A stretch of 64,000 nt of DNA from Clostridium sp. AM34-11AC. GTDB lineage: Bacteria > Bacillota > Clostridia > Lachnospirales > Lachnospiraceae. The DNA lies in assembly GCF_003435375.1 (NCBI RefSeq), contig NZ_QWGL01000001.1, positions 310,001-374,000 of the forward strand, given 5' to 3'. Position numbers and translations under genes: made by a program. The notes beneath the pieces were generated by a model that was not told the DNA's origin, did no database searches, and saw only the letters and a list, made by a program, of their open reading frames with translations. Numbering within the stretch: position 1 is the first letter of the stretch; every line of letters starts with the position of its first letter. Positions 43,967 through 56,290 of this stretch are shown here, in pieces.

Positions 43967-45229
43967 ATGAAAGAAGCGATTCAGACACTTATAACGTCCG
44001 ACAAGATGGCTCACGCCTTCGAATACCTGAAACAGGATGAAGAGCACACCATCGACCAGCAGATCGAGCTTGTTCAGATCTCCTCCTTCAGCCCATTTGA
44101 GGAGAAGCGCGCGATCCGTTTTAAAGAGCTTCTGACCGAGGCAGGTCTCGATCCGGTGATGGACGAGGTCCACAACGTGTACGCCCATATCCATGGAACC
44201 GGTAATGGTCCGACTCTCTATGTCTCCGCTCATCTGGACACTGTATTCCCGCCGGAAACTCCGCTCCCGGTGAAACGCGAAGGAACAAAGATCTACGCAC
44301 CCGGAATCGGCGATGATACCCGCGGACTGGCTGAGATCCTTACGCTGGCAAGAGCCATCAAAGAATCCGGCTTAAAACCAGTTGGAGATATCATTATCGG
44401 CGGCAACGTCGGCGAGGAAGGTCTCGGAGACCTCCGCGGCATGCGCCACTTCTTCTCGAAAAACGCCGACAAGGTTGACGGTTTTATCTCCGTTGACGGT
44501 GCAGGCTGCCTGATCTGCCACGGCGGCACCGGAAGCCACCGCTACGAGGTAACTTTCCGCGGACCGGGGGGACATTCCTTCGGCGCCTTCGGTCTTGTAA
44601 ACCCAATCTTTGCCATGGGGCGCGCCATCTCCTATATCTCTGAGCTCCGCACCCCGAGAGAACCGAAGACTACCTTCTCCGTCGGTGTCGTAAACGGCGG
44701 AACCTCCATCAATGCCATCGCGTATGAGTGCTCCATGCTTGTCGATATCCGTTCCAACGGCTTAAAGGAGCTTGAAGAGCTTGATGCAAAGCTTCAGGAG
44801 TGCATCAAACGTGCAGTTGAGGATGAAAATAACCGTTGGGAAACCGAGCGTTCCTACGAAGAATCTAAGGACAGCTTCGATCACAACGGACGTATCACTG
44901 TGGAAGTAAAACAGATCGGAAACCGTCCGGCAGGAAGCCAGCCGAAGGACTGTGAGATCGTGAACGCCACAGCCTCTGCGTTCCAGGCATGCGGCGAAGA
45001 TGTAGAATTCGAAAGCGCAGGAAGTACCGATGCAAATATCCCGATCAGCCTCGGGATTCCTGCGATCTGCGTCGGCGGAGGCGGAAAAGGCGGTGCCTGC
45101 CATTCCGTCGACGAGTGGTATGACAGCAAAGACGCCTATAAGGGATCTCAGAGAGTCCTCGCGGCGATCTTCGCGCTTGTGGGACTCGATGGAGTAAGTG
45201 AGCCGCTGCTTTCCAGACGGAAAAAATAA
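43967..45229 (+). CDS. M20-family metallopeptidase (peptidase T-like)
   Basis: 420 residues. Metal-site motifs: LYVSAHLDTVFPPETPLPVK near residue 85, APGIGDDTRGLAEILTLARA near 108, GNVGEEGLGDLRGM near 145, VDGAGCLICHGG near 178, and dimerisation HGGTGSHRYEVTFRGPGGHS. SD AAAGGATGG. Free-standing, with the sigma-54 activator divergent; no signal peptide, so it acts on imported peptides. Confidence 0.9.
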   Translation: MKEAIQTLITSDKMAHAFEYLKQDEEHTIDQQIELVQISSFSPFEEKRAIRFKELLTEAGLDPVMDEVHNVYAHIHGTGNGPTLYVSAHLDTVFPPETPLPVKREGTKIYAPGIGDDTRGLAEILTLARAIKESGLKPVGDIIIGGNVGEEGLGDLRGMRHFFSKNADKVDGFISVDGAGCLICHGGTGSHRYEVTFRGPGGHSFGAFGLVNPIFAMGRAISYISELRTPREPKTTFSVGVVNGGTSINAIAYECSMLVDIRSNGLKELEELDAKLQECIKRAVEDENNRWETERSYEESKDSFDHNGRITVEVKQIGNRPAGSQPKDCEIVNATASAFQACGEDVEFESAGSTDANIPISLGIPAICVGGGGKGGACHSVDEWYDSKDAYKGSQRVLAAIFALVGLDGVSEPLLSRRKK

Positions 45230-45265
45230 GCTCCGCGCCAAAATACCTTTGTCTCCAACATCATA

Positions 45266-45338
45266 AAATAAAACAGCATGCCGGAAAGTCTCCTGTAAGT
45301 CCTGCTTACAAGCGTTCTTCCCGCCATGCTGTTTTATT
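45266..45338. terminator. Bidirectional terminator between M20 peptidase and atpC
   Basis: AAAACAGCATG-CCGG ... CCGCCATGCTGTTTTAT with internal AAGTCC/GGAC-like pairing, between convergent genes. Confidence 0.8.
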
Positions 45339-45364
45339 TTCCACTGCGTTTCACAGTTCTATCT

Positions 45365-45769
45365 TTAGTTTCCATCCACCAGCGACAGTCTCACCAGAGC
45401 CCGCTTCAAAGCGGCTTCAGCGCGGTCAATATCGGTCTGTGGATTCTTTTCCGCCAGACGTCTCTCTGCGCGGATCCTGGCTTCATTGGCTCTCTTGCCA
45501 TCGATGTTTTCCGGCCACTCGCAGGATTCCGCGAGGATCGTTACCTTCTCCGGCAGGATCTGTAAAAATCCGGAAAGCAGCGCCGCTTTTTTCACGCCGT
45601 CTGCCCCGTGGATCTTAAGAACGCCCGGTGCAACCGCGACGACCATCGGGATATGCTTCGGATAGATTCCGGCTTCCCCGTCTGCCGTGTTGAGCTCCAC
45701 CATCGAAACCTCTCCGTCGAAAAACGCCTCATCCGGCGTAACGATCTGAAGTCTCATCATTTCCGCCAT
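45365..45769 (-). CDS. atpC: ATP synthase F1 epsilon subunit
   Basis: 134 residues from the ATG with SD AGGGGG at 7 nt. N-terminal beta domain (LQIVTPDEAFFDGEVSMVEL, GIYPKHIPMVVAVAPG) and C-terminal helical hairpin (ANEARIRAERRLAEKNPQTD). Couples rotation and inhibits hydrolysis. Last gene of the atp operon. Confidence 0.96.
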   Translation of the reverse strand: MAEMMRLQIVTPDEAFFDGEVSMVELNTADGEAGIYPKHIPMVVAVAPGVLKIHGADGVKKAALLSGFLQILPEKVTILAESCEWPENIDGKRANEARIRAERRLAEKNPQTDIDRAEAALKRALVRLSLVDGN

Positions 45770-45780
45770 GTCCACACCCC

Positions 45781-47202
<1,422 letters not shown>

Positions 47203-47334
47203 TCAGCCACTCAGGCCAGCGGTAAAAATCTATCCCAGCACATCATGCCGACTGATTTCTGTCTCCTGTATGCTGTCTATTACCTCCAGCACCGCAAGTA
47301 CGCAAGTCTGCCAAATAATTACTCATATTTCTTT

Positions 47335-48210
47335 TTAACCATCGATGGCATTCGCGCCCGCGATGATCTCTGTCAACTCCTGAGTGATGGATCCCTGACG
47401 CGCACGGTTGTACTGCAACGACAGTTTTCCGATCATCTCTTCCGCGTTGTTCGTCGCCGAATCCATTGCGGTCATTCGCGCACCGTTCTCACTGGCAACG
47501 GCCTCTAAGAATGCCCCGTAGATCAGGCTGCTCACATACTTCGGAATAATTGCGTCCAGAACTTCGTCCTCGTCCGGCTCATAGTTCATAATGAGAAGAT
47601 CCGGCTTTTCTTCTTTTACTTCTCCCTTTGGCCCTGCTGCCGCAAGATCCACCGGCAGAAGCTTTAAGAACGTCGGGATCTGGCTTACGGTATTTTTGAA
47701 CGCCGTGTACGCCAGATAAATCTCTCCGATCTCATTCTTCTCAAACATGGCTAAAAGCTCTTTTGAGATCTGCTGCGCGTCGGAGTAGAGCGGCTCGTCG
47801 ATCACATCGGAGTAATCCGCTTTGATCTCATAGCCTTTCCTTGCGAGTCCGTCGCGTCCTTTCCGTCCGATCGCGAAGATGAGGGCGTCCTCTTTCGGGA
47901 TCCCGCTCTCCGTCACGAGACGGATGATGTTGGAGTTATATCCGCCGGCAAGTCCGCGATTGGAAGAAACGACGACAACTGCCTTTTTCTTCGAATCCCC
48001 GCTCTTTAGATAGCGGTGCCGGATCCCGGTGGATTTCTTCAGCATCTCCTGGATCGTCTGGTACATCAGATTGAAGTACAATCTCGAATTTTCCGCCTTC
48101 GTTCTGGATTTCTGGAGTTTTACAGTGGCAACAAGTTTCATGGCTTTGGTAATCTGCTCGGTACTCTCAATACTGGATTTCCTTCGTTTAATATCTCTCA
48201 TGGTTGCCAT
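47335..48210 (-). CDS. atpG: ATP synthase F1 gamma subunit
   Basis: 291 residues, central rotor stalk. Conserved N-terminal helix MATMRDIKRRKSSIESTEQI TKAM-type and C-terminal NRARQGSITQELTEIIAGAN. VVSSNRGLAGGYNSN near residue 80 is the usual core motif. 15 bp after atpA. Confidence 0.97.
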   Translation of the reverse strand: MATMRDIKRRKSSIESTEQITKAMKLVATVKLQKSRTKAENSRLYFNLMYQTIQEMLKKSTGIRHRYLKSGDSKKKAVVVVSSNRGLAGGYNSNIIRLVTESGIPKEDALIFAIGRKGRDGLARKGYEIKADYSDVIDEPLYSDAQQISKELLAMFEKNEIGEIYLAYTAFKNTVSQIPTFLKLLPVDLAAAGPKGEVKEEKPDLLIMNYEPDEDEVLDAIIPKYVSSLIYGAFLEAVASENGARMTAMDSATNNAEEMIGKLSLQYNRARQGSITQELTEIIAGANAIDG

Positions 48211-48225
48211 GATACATCACCTGCC

Positions 48226-49827
<1,602 letters not shown>

Positions 49828-50376
49828 TCACGCCAGCTGCAGCTTCATTAAGTCTCTCCGGATCTCCCCGAGTCTTGTCTTGATGCTGCTGTCCACCACG
49901 CGGTCACCGATCCTGATCACGAGTCCTCCGAGGATCGCAGGATCAACGCTATAGGTAACCTCCAGACTCACAAAAGCTGTTGTCTCCAAAAGCTTCGCCT
50001 CCGTATGGGCCTTCTGCTCCGCGGAGAGTTCCACCGCACTTGTGACAGTTACGATACCGATCTTTTTATATTCCTTTACACGATTCACAAAATAGTCGAG
50101 GATCTTCGGGAGCTCCTTCTGCCGTCCCTTTTCGATCACGGTCTCAAGAAATCCCATCAGGTCATCGGAAACTCTTCCTTTAAAGATATTTTCCACAACC
50201 TTTAACTTCTCTTCTTTTATGATCTGCGGATGGTTCAAAAATTGTACAAGGTCTGCATTCTCCATGAGGATCGTCTGCAGTGACTGTACTTCCTCATATA
50301 CGGGCGACAGCATATCCCGCTCCATGGCAGCTTCAAACAGCGCGTCGCCGTAGACCTTTGACACTAACTTTGCCAT
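49828..50376 (-). CDS. atpH: ATP synthase F1 delta subunit
   Basis: 182 residues; KVYGDALFEAAMERD at the N-terminus, and the C-terminal ILGGLVIRIGDRVVDSSIKT RL pattern typical of the family. Joins the peripheral stalk to F1. Overlaps atpF by 13 bp. Confidence 0.96.
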   Translation of the reverse strand: MAKLVSKVYGDALFEAAMERDMLSPVYEEVQSLQTILMENADLVQFLNHPQIIKEEKLKVVENIFKGRVSDDLMGFLETVIEKGRQKELPKILDYFVNRVKEYKKIGIVTVTSAVELSAEQKAHTEAKLLETTAFVSLEVTYSVDPAILGGLVIRIGDRVVDSSIKTRLGEIRRDLMKLQLA

Positions 50377-50879
50377 GTGCTCTCACCCATTTCCTTTAAA
50401 GTCTCCTCGATCAGGGAATCCTGGATCTTTACATCCATGGAAGCGGCAACCGCCTTCTCTGCCATCAGGGACGCAATGGAAACGATCTCCGTCTTCATGT
50501 CCTCAAGCGCTTTCTTCTTCTCCAGCTCGATCTCCCGGTTTGCCCGGTCAACGATGCGGTTTGCTTCCTCTCTCGCTTCCGATAAGATATCAGCTTCCTG
50601 CTTTTTCGCTTTTTTTCTCGCTGCGTCGAGAATTTCCTGCGCCTCTTTGTCGATGGACTTTATTTTATCCTCATACTCTGCTTTCAGCGTGAGCGCGTCT
50701 TCGCGGCTCGTCTTTGCCGTTTCCAGATCGCCCGCGATCCGCTTTCTTCTTTTTTCCAGTACTTCACGCGCCGGATTAAAGAGGAAATACGACATTACAA
50801 AGAACAGGATAAAAATATTGATTCCCGTGATCACAATGTCGTTGATCCATTGAGGGTCAAAATTTATTAACCGTTCCAA
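50364..50879 (-). CDS. atpF: ATP synthase F0 b subunit
   Basis: 171 residues from a TTG (SD AGGAGG, 12 nt). One N-terminal membrane helix (VITGINIFILFFVMSYFLF) and a long charged helix (EVLEKRRKRIAGDLETAKTS, AREEANRIVDRANREIEL EKK). Forms the peripheral stalk. No ATG is available in the correct part of the frame. Confidence 0.95.
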   Translation of the reverse strand: MERLINFDPQWINDIVITGINIFILFFVMSYFLFNPAREVLEKRRKRIAGDLETAKTSREDALTLKAEYEDKIKSIDKEAQEILDAARKKAKKQEADILSEAREEANRIVDRANREIELEKKKALEDMKTEIVSIASLMAEKAVAASMDVKIQDSLIEETLKEMGESTWQS

Positions 50880-50948
50880 GGTCTCATCTCGCCTCCTTTA
50901 CAAACTTCCGCGCATACCCGGAAGTTTTTTTCTGTTCCCATATCCGGA

Positions 50949-51242
<294 letters not shown>

Positions 51243-51317
51243 TCACAGCTACAGGCAAAATCCTTTCCGATCGACTGCGTCGATGGGGTCCTGCCTTCCC
51301 TGTTCCGCCCTGCGTTC

Positions 51318-52010
51318 CTACAGTTTATCATTTACATAGACCATAGTCAGCATGCAGAATACGTATGTCTGGATGCACCCGGAAAACAGGTCGCAGTACA
51401 CATGAAGTGCGGCCGGAATACCGATTTTTAATAAGACCGGCATCATTCCGTACCAGAGACCCATGATAATAACTCCGGACAGCATGTTCGCGAACAGACG
51501 AAGGGAGATCGAGATCGGATTCGCAAATTCACCGATCAGATTGATCGGGAACAGCACCGGGAGAGGTTGAAACAGTCCCGTAAAGTGTCCGACACCATGA
51601 TTTTTGATTCCCTGATACTGTACGATCGCAAACGTGACCAGACCAAGAAGGAACGTAACACCAAAGTCGGCAGTAACCGTTCTCAGGCCGAACAGACCAC
51701 TCAGGTTGCAGAACAAAATAAACAGAAAAATCGTTCCGATATAGTTCGCAAACCGGTTCGCTGAACTGCCAAGAATCCCCGTGGTCATATTTTCCAGCAT
51801 TTCCATACCGAATTCGATGATATTCTGGAATGTTCCAGGTACATCCGTCGCATGTTTTAGAGCACGGTTCGCGGCTATCACCAGAATCAGCAGAACGATC
51901 GTAACGATCGTCATTCCAACCGTTGTTGTCGTCAGCCAGAGTTCATGACCGAAGAGATGGTATTTCACGATCCCGTGGATCATGAAATCAGCACCACTGC
52001 CACCACTCAT
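51318..52010 (-). CDS. atpB: ATP synthase F0 a subunit
   Basis: 230 residues, five to six helices. The essential Arg lies in ANPISISLRLFANMLSGVII near residue 175; FCNLSGLFGLRTVTADFGVT and LINLIGEFANPI-type FPINLIGEFANP are family landmarks. Forms the ion half-channels next to the c ring. SD AGGAGG. Confidence 0.97.
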   Translation of the reverse strand: MSGGSGADFMIHGIVKYHLFGHELWLTTTTVGMTIVTIVLLILVIAANRALKHATDVPGTFQNIIEFGMEMLENMTTGILGSSANRFANYIGTIFLFILFCNLSGLFGLRTVTADFGVTFLLGLVTFAIVQYQGIKNHGVGHFTGLFQPLPVLFPINLIGEFANPISISLRLFANMLSGVIIMGLWYGMMPVLLKIGIPAALHVYCDLFSGCIQTYVFCMLTMVYVNDKL

Positions 52011-52099
52011 TCTTTTTCCTCCTTTCCTTAAGACTCTTGAAAGACTGCTGTCTGTTCCAAAACAGCAGCGTATAAGGCTCTATCCGTCAGGCCTGAAGC

Positions 52100-52486
52100 T
52101 CAGGCCATACGGTCGGTTCGTTTCTGAAGTACCGGATACACATAAGCTCCGGTCTTCAAGCCCAGTGCGCCGAGAACGACTGCTAAAAGGTTGATCGTCG
52201 TAAATTTCCATAAAAGGCACACCAGTATTACCGCGCACAGGCTGCGGATCAGCGAATGGATCACCATCTTTTTGCTGCTGTACGCCCCATCAGCCGATTC
52301 CACACAGAGTTCCGTGGATCTCGCGATACTGATGAGCAGTACCTCCGCCGCCGCGGCTCCGATCAGCACTCCGGCGATCACCGGAACGGTTCGGAAAAAA
52401 ATAAGGCAGATGAGAAGCAAGATCATATTATGGATCAGAATCCCGATGCTCATTCCCACTACCTGTCTCTTTGTCTTATCACTCAC
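52100..52486 (-). CDS. atpI: ATP synthase subunit I (AtpI-like)
   Basis: 128 residues from a GTG (SD AAGGGTG). Four membrane helices (MSIGILIHNMILLLICLIFF, VIAGVLIGAAAAEVLLISI, HSLIRSLCAVILVCLLW, INLLAVVLGALGLKTGAYV). Position between atpZ and atpB identifies it. Thought to assist c-ring assembly or ion supply. Confidence 0.85.
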   Translation of the reverse strand: MSDKTKRQVVGMSIGILIHNMILLLICLIFFRTVPVIAGVLIGAAAAEVLLISIARSTELCVESADGAYSSKKMVIHSLIRSLCAVILVCLLWKFTTINLLAVVLGALGLKTGAYVYPVLQKRTDRMA

Positions 52487-52631
52487 TGCTGCTTCACCCT
52501 TTCTGCTGTCATAGCTGTCCGCTTCGAGAGACAGCCACCTGCTGTCTCATGCTTCGCTTTCGTTCAGGGAATCCCGGCTTTCGGTCCGTCCAGCCCTTCA
52601 TCGCCGCCGGGTCTTTGATCGATCCGGGCGT

Positions 52632-52940
52632 TCACCGCCATCTTCCCGGCTTATCGGTCCCGTCTCCGGTTCCGAAACGGCTCTCCCACTGCTTTACCTG
52701 CTCTTTCTTTTCCCTGTCTTCGTCTTCTTTCTCTCTGTCTATGATATGCTTCGCCATCTTATATGCACTCAGGCCACCCGAGAGAACACCCAGGATCAGG
52801 AAGATCAGAACGGTATGAAGTCCGGTCTTTTTATCGATCCAGCTTCCGAGAAGCACACAGATAAGGACCGGTGTCACAACATTGAGTCCGAGCTGGGTGA
52901 TCAGCACCAGGTTTTCAAGTCCGTTTTTTTTCTGACGCAT
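52632..52940 (-). CDS. atpZ: AtpZ/AtpI-type F0F1 assembly protein
   Basis: 102 residues from the ATG at 52940. Two helices (LVLITQLGLNVVTPVLICVL, TVLIFLILGVLSGGLSAYKM) and a charged tail (KEDEDREKKEQVKQW). The GSWIDKKTG loop is typical of AtpZ. First gene of the atp operon. Confidence 0.88.
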   Translation of the reverse strand: MRQKKNGLENLVLITQLGLNVVTPVLICVLLGSWIDKKTGLHTVLIFLILGVLSGGLSAYKMAKHIIDREKEDEDREKKEQVKQWESRFGTGDGTDKPGRWR

Positions 52941-52977
52941 TTTCTCCCACCTCACTTACCGCGTAACGCATACCGCC

Positions 52978-53006
52978 ATTATACTAAATATTTGCGGATT
53001 TGTCCA
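52978..53006 (-). promoter_or_regulatory. Sigma-A promoter of the atp operon
   Basis: TGGACA (53006-53001), 17-bp spacer, TATAAT (52983-52978) on the minus strand; start near 52971, about 30 nt before atpZ. Confidence 0.85.
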
Positions 53007-53163
53007 TTTCTACGCATCGACTTTACAGATATTTCATGAATTCTTTTGTCAATAATTTGCTATATTTGGACACAGTTGGATGATTGTCCAAAAATCGCCG
53101 AATGATTTTCCGGGTAAATCCAGATCTGATTCATATTTCTTCTATATTTATATATAGAAAAAA

Positions 53164-53193
53164 GAGACACAGTCACTTCCATGTCCCTTCATT
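53164..53193 (-). terminator. Terminator of the lipoprotein gene
   Basis: GGGACA...TGTCTC stem followed by TTTTTT on the minus strand. Confidence 0.65.
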
Positions 53194-53248
53194 TTTTCTT
53201 CAGACTTTATTTTCTTATGTAGAGGATCCATCGGTCCGCCCATGATTT

Positions 53249-53869
53249 TCAGTAATTCATTCCTGTGATCGCAAGTTCTCCGTCCACGGTAATGCCGAGG
53301 ATGATATTCGGAACACCGTCGCCCAGAACGATTCCTGCCATAACCGGTTCAAGGGTATCAACATCCACCTTTCCGATCGCTGCCTCCATCTCATCGGAAA
53401 AGATCTCCGCCGGGTCCAGTTTCATGAAATCTTCCTTTGTATCCACCATTCCGCCGTTTGTCTTCACACAGGAGATAAACACCGGAAAATCAATATGGTC
53501 CGCAAGGCCTTCCATATCCTTATTCTTCACGATCTCGACAAGCTCCTTTGCGTAAGACTTGTAATCCGTTTTTTCAAGCTTTGCAGCCACCTCACTCTGG
53601 AGCTTCGCCAGCTCCTCACCAGAGATCTCCTCCACCTGTACACCTTCAGAGCTCTCATCTGTCTCGAACGCTCCCGGACCTTCCGCCATCTTCGGATCCA
53701 CATTGGAAAGATCCGGTTTTGTCGTGTCCGCCGCTTTCGTTTCCGCATCGGCAGCTTCTGTCGTTGTCTCTGCTGCGTTTTCCTGTGTCTGTGTATGTTT
53801 TGATCCGCATGCGGTCGCCATCACCGCTGTCATGCAGAGCGCCGCCGACAGTAAAACGTGTTTCTTCAT
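53249..53869 (-). CDS. Secreted lipoprotein of unknown function
   Basis: 206 residues. Lipobox VMATAC gives a lipidated Cys near residue 21, then a Thr/Glu/Ala-rich linker (TQENAAETTTEAADAETKAA). The globular C-terminal part (residues 85-206) has YAKELVEIVKNKDMEGLADH, DFPVFISC and LGITVDGELAITGMNY, resembling a small beta-rich NTF2-like fold. No close family named. SD GAGGAGG. Confidence 0.8.
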   Translation of the reverse strand: MKKHVLLSAALCMTAVMATACGSKHTQTQENAAETTTEAADAETKAADTTKPDLSNVDPKMAEGPGAFETDESSEGVQVEEISGEELAKLQSEVAAKLEKTDYKSYAKELVEIVKNKDMEGLADHIDFPVFISCVKTNGGMVDTKEDFMKLDPAEIFSDEMEAAIGKVDVDTLEPVMAGIVLGDGVPNIILGITVDGELAITGMNY

Positions 53870-54026
53870 GATTAAAAGTTCCTCCTCTGATCTTATATGT
53901 GCTCCCGGATTCTTCTTTTATATGTGCTCCAGGAATCATCTGCTTTTCCGGTATCTGCCCCGCAGACATCTCCCCGGGTACTCAGGGGATTTTCCGGCAT
54001 ACAGCCACCTGTTATACTGCATCAGA

Positions 54027-54055
54027 ACTATACCACGGCTCCTTTTTCATGACAA
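54027..54055 (-). promoter_or_regulatory. Sigma-A promoter of the lipoprotein gene
   Basis: TTGTCA (54055-54050), 17-bp spacer, TATAGT (54032-54027) on the minus strand. Confidence 0.75.
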
Positions 54056-54164
54056 TAAACAAATTCTAAAGAAATGGTTATTTTTTCGTTAGAAAATCTC
54101 CACTTATTTTATTTTCCTTTTAGAGTTTCTCCATACTTCCGTCACATTCTTCCTGTATACTTTG

Positions 54165-54390
54165 TATCATAAAAGATACCAATCAGCAAAAACATCACGA
54201 AGCGTTTTATAAAAACGAAAGACGAGGCGTGTAGCGCCTGATCAGGTATATATAAAAATGGGGCCGGCAGGTAAATGAAATGCGCGCACATTTATGCCGG
54301 ACTCGACTAAACATAATTCTCGGATCCACAAGGATCCGGAATTGACATATATTCGATACTCATACATCCCCCTTTTTTAGTATTTGTGTG
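54165..54390. other. Highly structured intergenic locus (candidate RNA), strand uncertain
   Basis: Between the lipoprotein promoter and the repeat cluster, hairpins follow one another: GTATC-ATAAAA-GATAC, CGTTTT-ATA-AAAACG, GGCG-TGTA-GCGCC, CCTGATCAGG, CCGGCA-gg-TAAATG/CATTTA-TGCCGG, ATTCTCGGATCC-ACAA-GGATCCGGAAT, and AAAAATGGGG pairing with CCCCCTTTTTT around the last two. No known RNA family was recognised. Confidence 0.4.
54307..54363 (-). CDS. Possible 18-residue peptide (unknown)
   Basis: On the minus strand AAAAAAGGGGGATGT precedes ATG and 18 codons (MSIEYMSIPDPCGSENYV), then the CCGGCATAAATG hairpin and TTTTT. SD strength and the following terminator-like hairpin suggest a tiny transcript, but no promoter or homologue can be named. 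Confidence 0.25.
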   Translation of the reverse strand: MSIEYMSIPDPCGSENYV

Positions 54391-54424
54391 AAAAAACTCC
54401 GGTATGCCAGAACCGGAGTTTTTT
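54391..54424. terminator. Bidirectional terminator
   Basis: AAAAAACTCCGG/CCGGAGTTTTTT with a 10-nt loop. Confidence 0.9.
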
Positions 54425-54470
54425 CATGTCTGAAAATCAATCGACGTGTCCTCTCACCCAGCACAGGTAT

Positions 54471-54530
54471 TTGCTACAATCTGCATCTTCACGCGAATGC
54501 GCATCTTAGGGCACGTTAGTGCCTTTTTTA
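54471..54530. repeat. Partial copy of repeat family B
   Basis: About 60 bp matching the middle of the element (TTGCTACAATCTGCATCTTC... GGCACGTTAGTGCCTTTTTT), diverged, directly before a full copy. Confidence 0.75.
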
Positions 54531-54563
54531 TCTGGTCGTTCCATCGTAATCTCCTGTTAAACT

Positions 54564-54707
54564 AAAAAAGAATGTGCCTTGGCACATTCTCGCGCCTCGC
54601 GCGGTCGCTTGCGACAGTCTACATCTTCGCGCGAGTGCGCATCTTTGGCACGTCAGTGCCTTTTTATGTAACAGGAAATTCCTCGGAATTTCCTGTTACA
54701 TAAAAAA
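54564..54707. repeat. Dispersed hairpin repeat, family B, copy 2 (144 bp)
   Basis: Same element as 6691-6834, same orientation, with only a handful of base differences. The terminal palindrome here is a perfect 18-bp stem, TATGTAACAGGAAATTCC and its complement. Confidence 0.92.
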
Positions 54708-54735
54708 CAGAGCAGCCCTTTTATCGGCTGCCCTG
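54702..54735 (-). terminator. Terminator of the peptidase T-like gene
   Basis: CAGGGCAGCC/GGGCTGCTCTG then TTTTTT on the minus strand; the T-run is again the edge of the repeat. Confidence 0.8.
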
Positions 54736-54787
54736 TAATCTATTTGCCTTCTTTTTATATATTCCGCAAATCTTATTCTATTATTCA

Positions 54788-55894
54788 TTAGTGTGTCATC
54801 AGATCCAGAACAAGCTCCGCGCACTTATTGAGGTTCTCGATCTTCAGCGTCTCGCCCGTAGTATGTACCTTCGTCATACCGGTAGAGAGAACGATCGGCT
54901 TGATTCCGTGAAGGGCCATTACGTTCGCGTCGCTTCCGCCGCCGCCCTTTGCAGTCATCGGTTCGCAGCCGATGCGCTTGCAGGACTCGAACACTCTCTG
55001 TACCATCGGATCGTCGTTCGCAACATTGAAGCTTACATAGTTTGTCTTTAACTCGATCTCAAGCTTTGCGCCCATCTCGTCACAGGCATCCTGTAAACAT
55101 TTCTGCATATGGGCAGCCTGCGCGTTTAATTTATCGAGGTTGCGGCTTCTCACCTCTGCCACGAACTCAGCCTTTTCCGGAACGATATTGGTTGCGTACT
55201 CAGCCTTTAAGGTACCGATATTGCAGGTCGTCTCCTCATCAATGCGGAGCAGGTTCATCTTTGCGATTCCCTTTGCCGCTACCTGAATCGCACTGATTCC
55301 CTCTTCCGGAGCAAGTCCTGCATGGGAGGAACGTCCGATGATCGTCGCGAAGATCTTGATCTGGCCAGGTCCGCAGGTTAAGATCTTTCCAACATCACCG
55401 CTGGCATCGAATACCATTGCCTCTTTGCCTTTGATCATGGACAGATCCATATTTTTAACGCCGTTCATTCCGCCCTCTTCACCGATGGTGAATAAGATCT
55501 CTGTGTTGCGGCACGGAAGATTCTGCTCTTTGATCACCTTGACAGCCTCCATGATCGCCGCGATTCCGGACTTGTCATCACCGGAAAGGATCGTAGATCC
55601 GTCTGTATGGATAATTCCGTCATCGATCAACGGTTTGATCCCGTTACCCGGAGTCACGGTATCCATGTGCGCACACATAATAGTCGGCTCACCCGGAATC
55701 GTTCCCGGAAGATATGCGCATACGTTAAATCCGTTGGATCCGAACCCCTCTCCGGCCTTATCGGTCTTTACTTCCAGACCGAGTGCCTTCAGATCCTCAA
55801 CTAACTTTTCCCCCATCGCTTTCTCATTCTTTGTCTCGCTGTCGATCATCGCGTAGCCAATGAATGTGTCGAGCAGTCTCTTTTCGTTAATCAT
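54788..55894 (-). CDS. M20/M42-type peptidase (peptidase T-like)
   Basis: 368 residues. Metal-site motifs IMCAHMDTVTPGNGIKPLID near residue 75, STILSGDDKSGIAAIMEAVK near 96, LFTIGEEGGMNGVKNMD near 135, VFDASGDVGKI near 160 and KGGGGSDANVMALHG near 318. The dimerisation domain has IGRSSHAGLAPEEG. Probably removes N-terminal residues from short peptides in the cytoplasm. SD AGGAGG. Monocistronic. Confidence 0.92.
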   Translation of the reverse strand: MINEKRLLDTFIGYAMIDSETKNEKAMGEKLVEDLKALGLEVKTDKAGEGFGSNGFNVCAYLPGTIPGEPTIMCAHMDTVTPGNGIKPLIDDGIIHTDGSTILSGDDKSGIAAIMEAVKVIKEQNLPCRNTEILFTIGEEGGMNGVKNMDLSMIKGKEAMVFDASGDVGKILTCGPGQIKIFATIIGRSSHAGLAPEEGISAIQVAAKGIAKMNLLRIDEETTCNIGTLKAEYATNIVPEKAEFVAEVRSRNLDKLNAQAAHMQKCLQDACDEMGAKLEIELKTNYVSFNVANDDPMVQRVFESCKRIGCEPMTAKGGGGSDANVMALHGIKPIVLSTGMTKVHTTGETLKIENLNKCAELVLDLMTH

Positions 55895-56132
55895 CTGCTA
55901 ACCCCTCCTGTTTTTCCTGCTGCAAAGACCTCTTTTCCGGGCCCTGCATCGCAAATCTTACTCAATCATCTTAACATGGATCTGCCATCTCCGCAAGAAA
56001 ATACCTCAGCTTTATCCGGTTTCCTGACCGGATCTCTCTGGATCCATTTTGTTTTTGTCTGAATTTTCTAATTTATTTGAATTGTATTAATAATATGAGC
56101 TGTAAAAACATTTGACTAAATAAAAAAAGGTG

Positions 56133-56161
56133 TGGACAGTTATTTACAAAAGATATATAAT
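56133..56161 (+). promoter_or_regulatory. Sigma-A promoter of AbgT copy 1
   Basis: TGGACA (56133-56138), 17-bp spacer, TATAAT (56156-56161). Upstream (55895-56132) is AT-rich and otherwise featureless. Confidence 0.75.
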
Positions 56162-56171
56162 CGTTTTATAA

Positions 56172-56215
56172 AAAGTTAATATTTTTCATTCTTAGCAAAG
56201 AATTAACTTTTTACT
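56172..56215 (+). promoter_or_regulatory. Possible attenuator hairpin in the AbgT leader
   Basis: AAAAGTTAAT...ATTAACTTTT with a 20-nt loop and following Ts, immediately after the transcription start. Confidence 0.4.
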
Positions 56216-56290
56216 TCATCGGCGAAATTGCTGGAAATCTTCCTGTTTTTTCAGTTATTTCGTACTTTTACTATCACAGGAGGTTTCTGT

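Noticed and set aside
54165..54424. tmRNA, 6S RNA or SRP RNA
   Set aside because: No tRNA-like ends, no long closed hairpin of 6S type and no GGAAG-type SRP tetraloop core were found.
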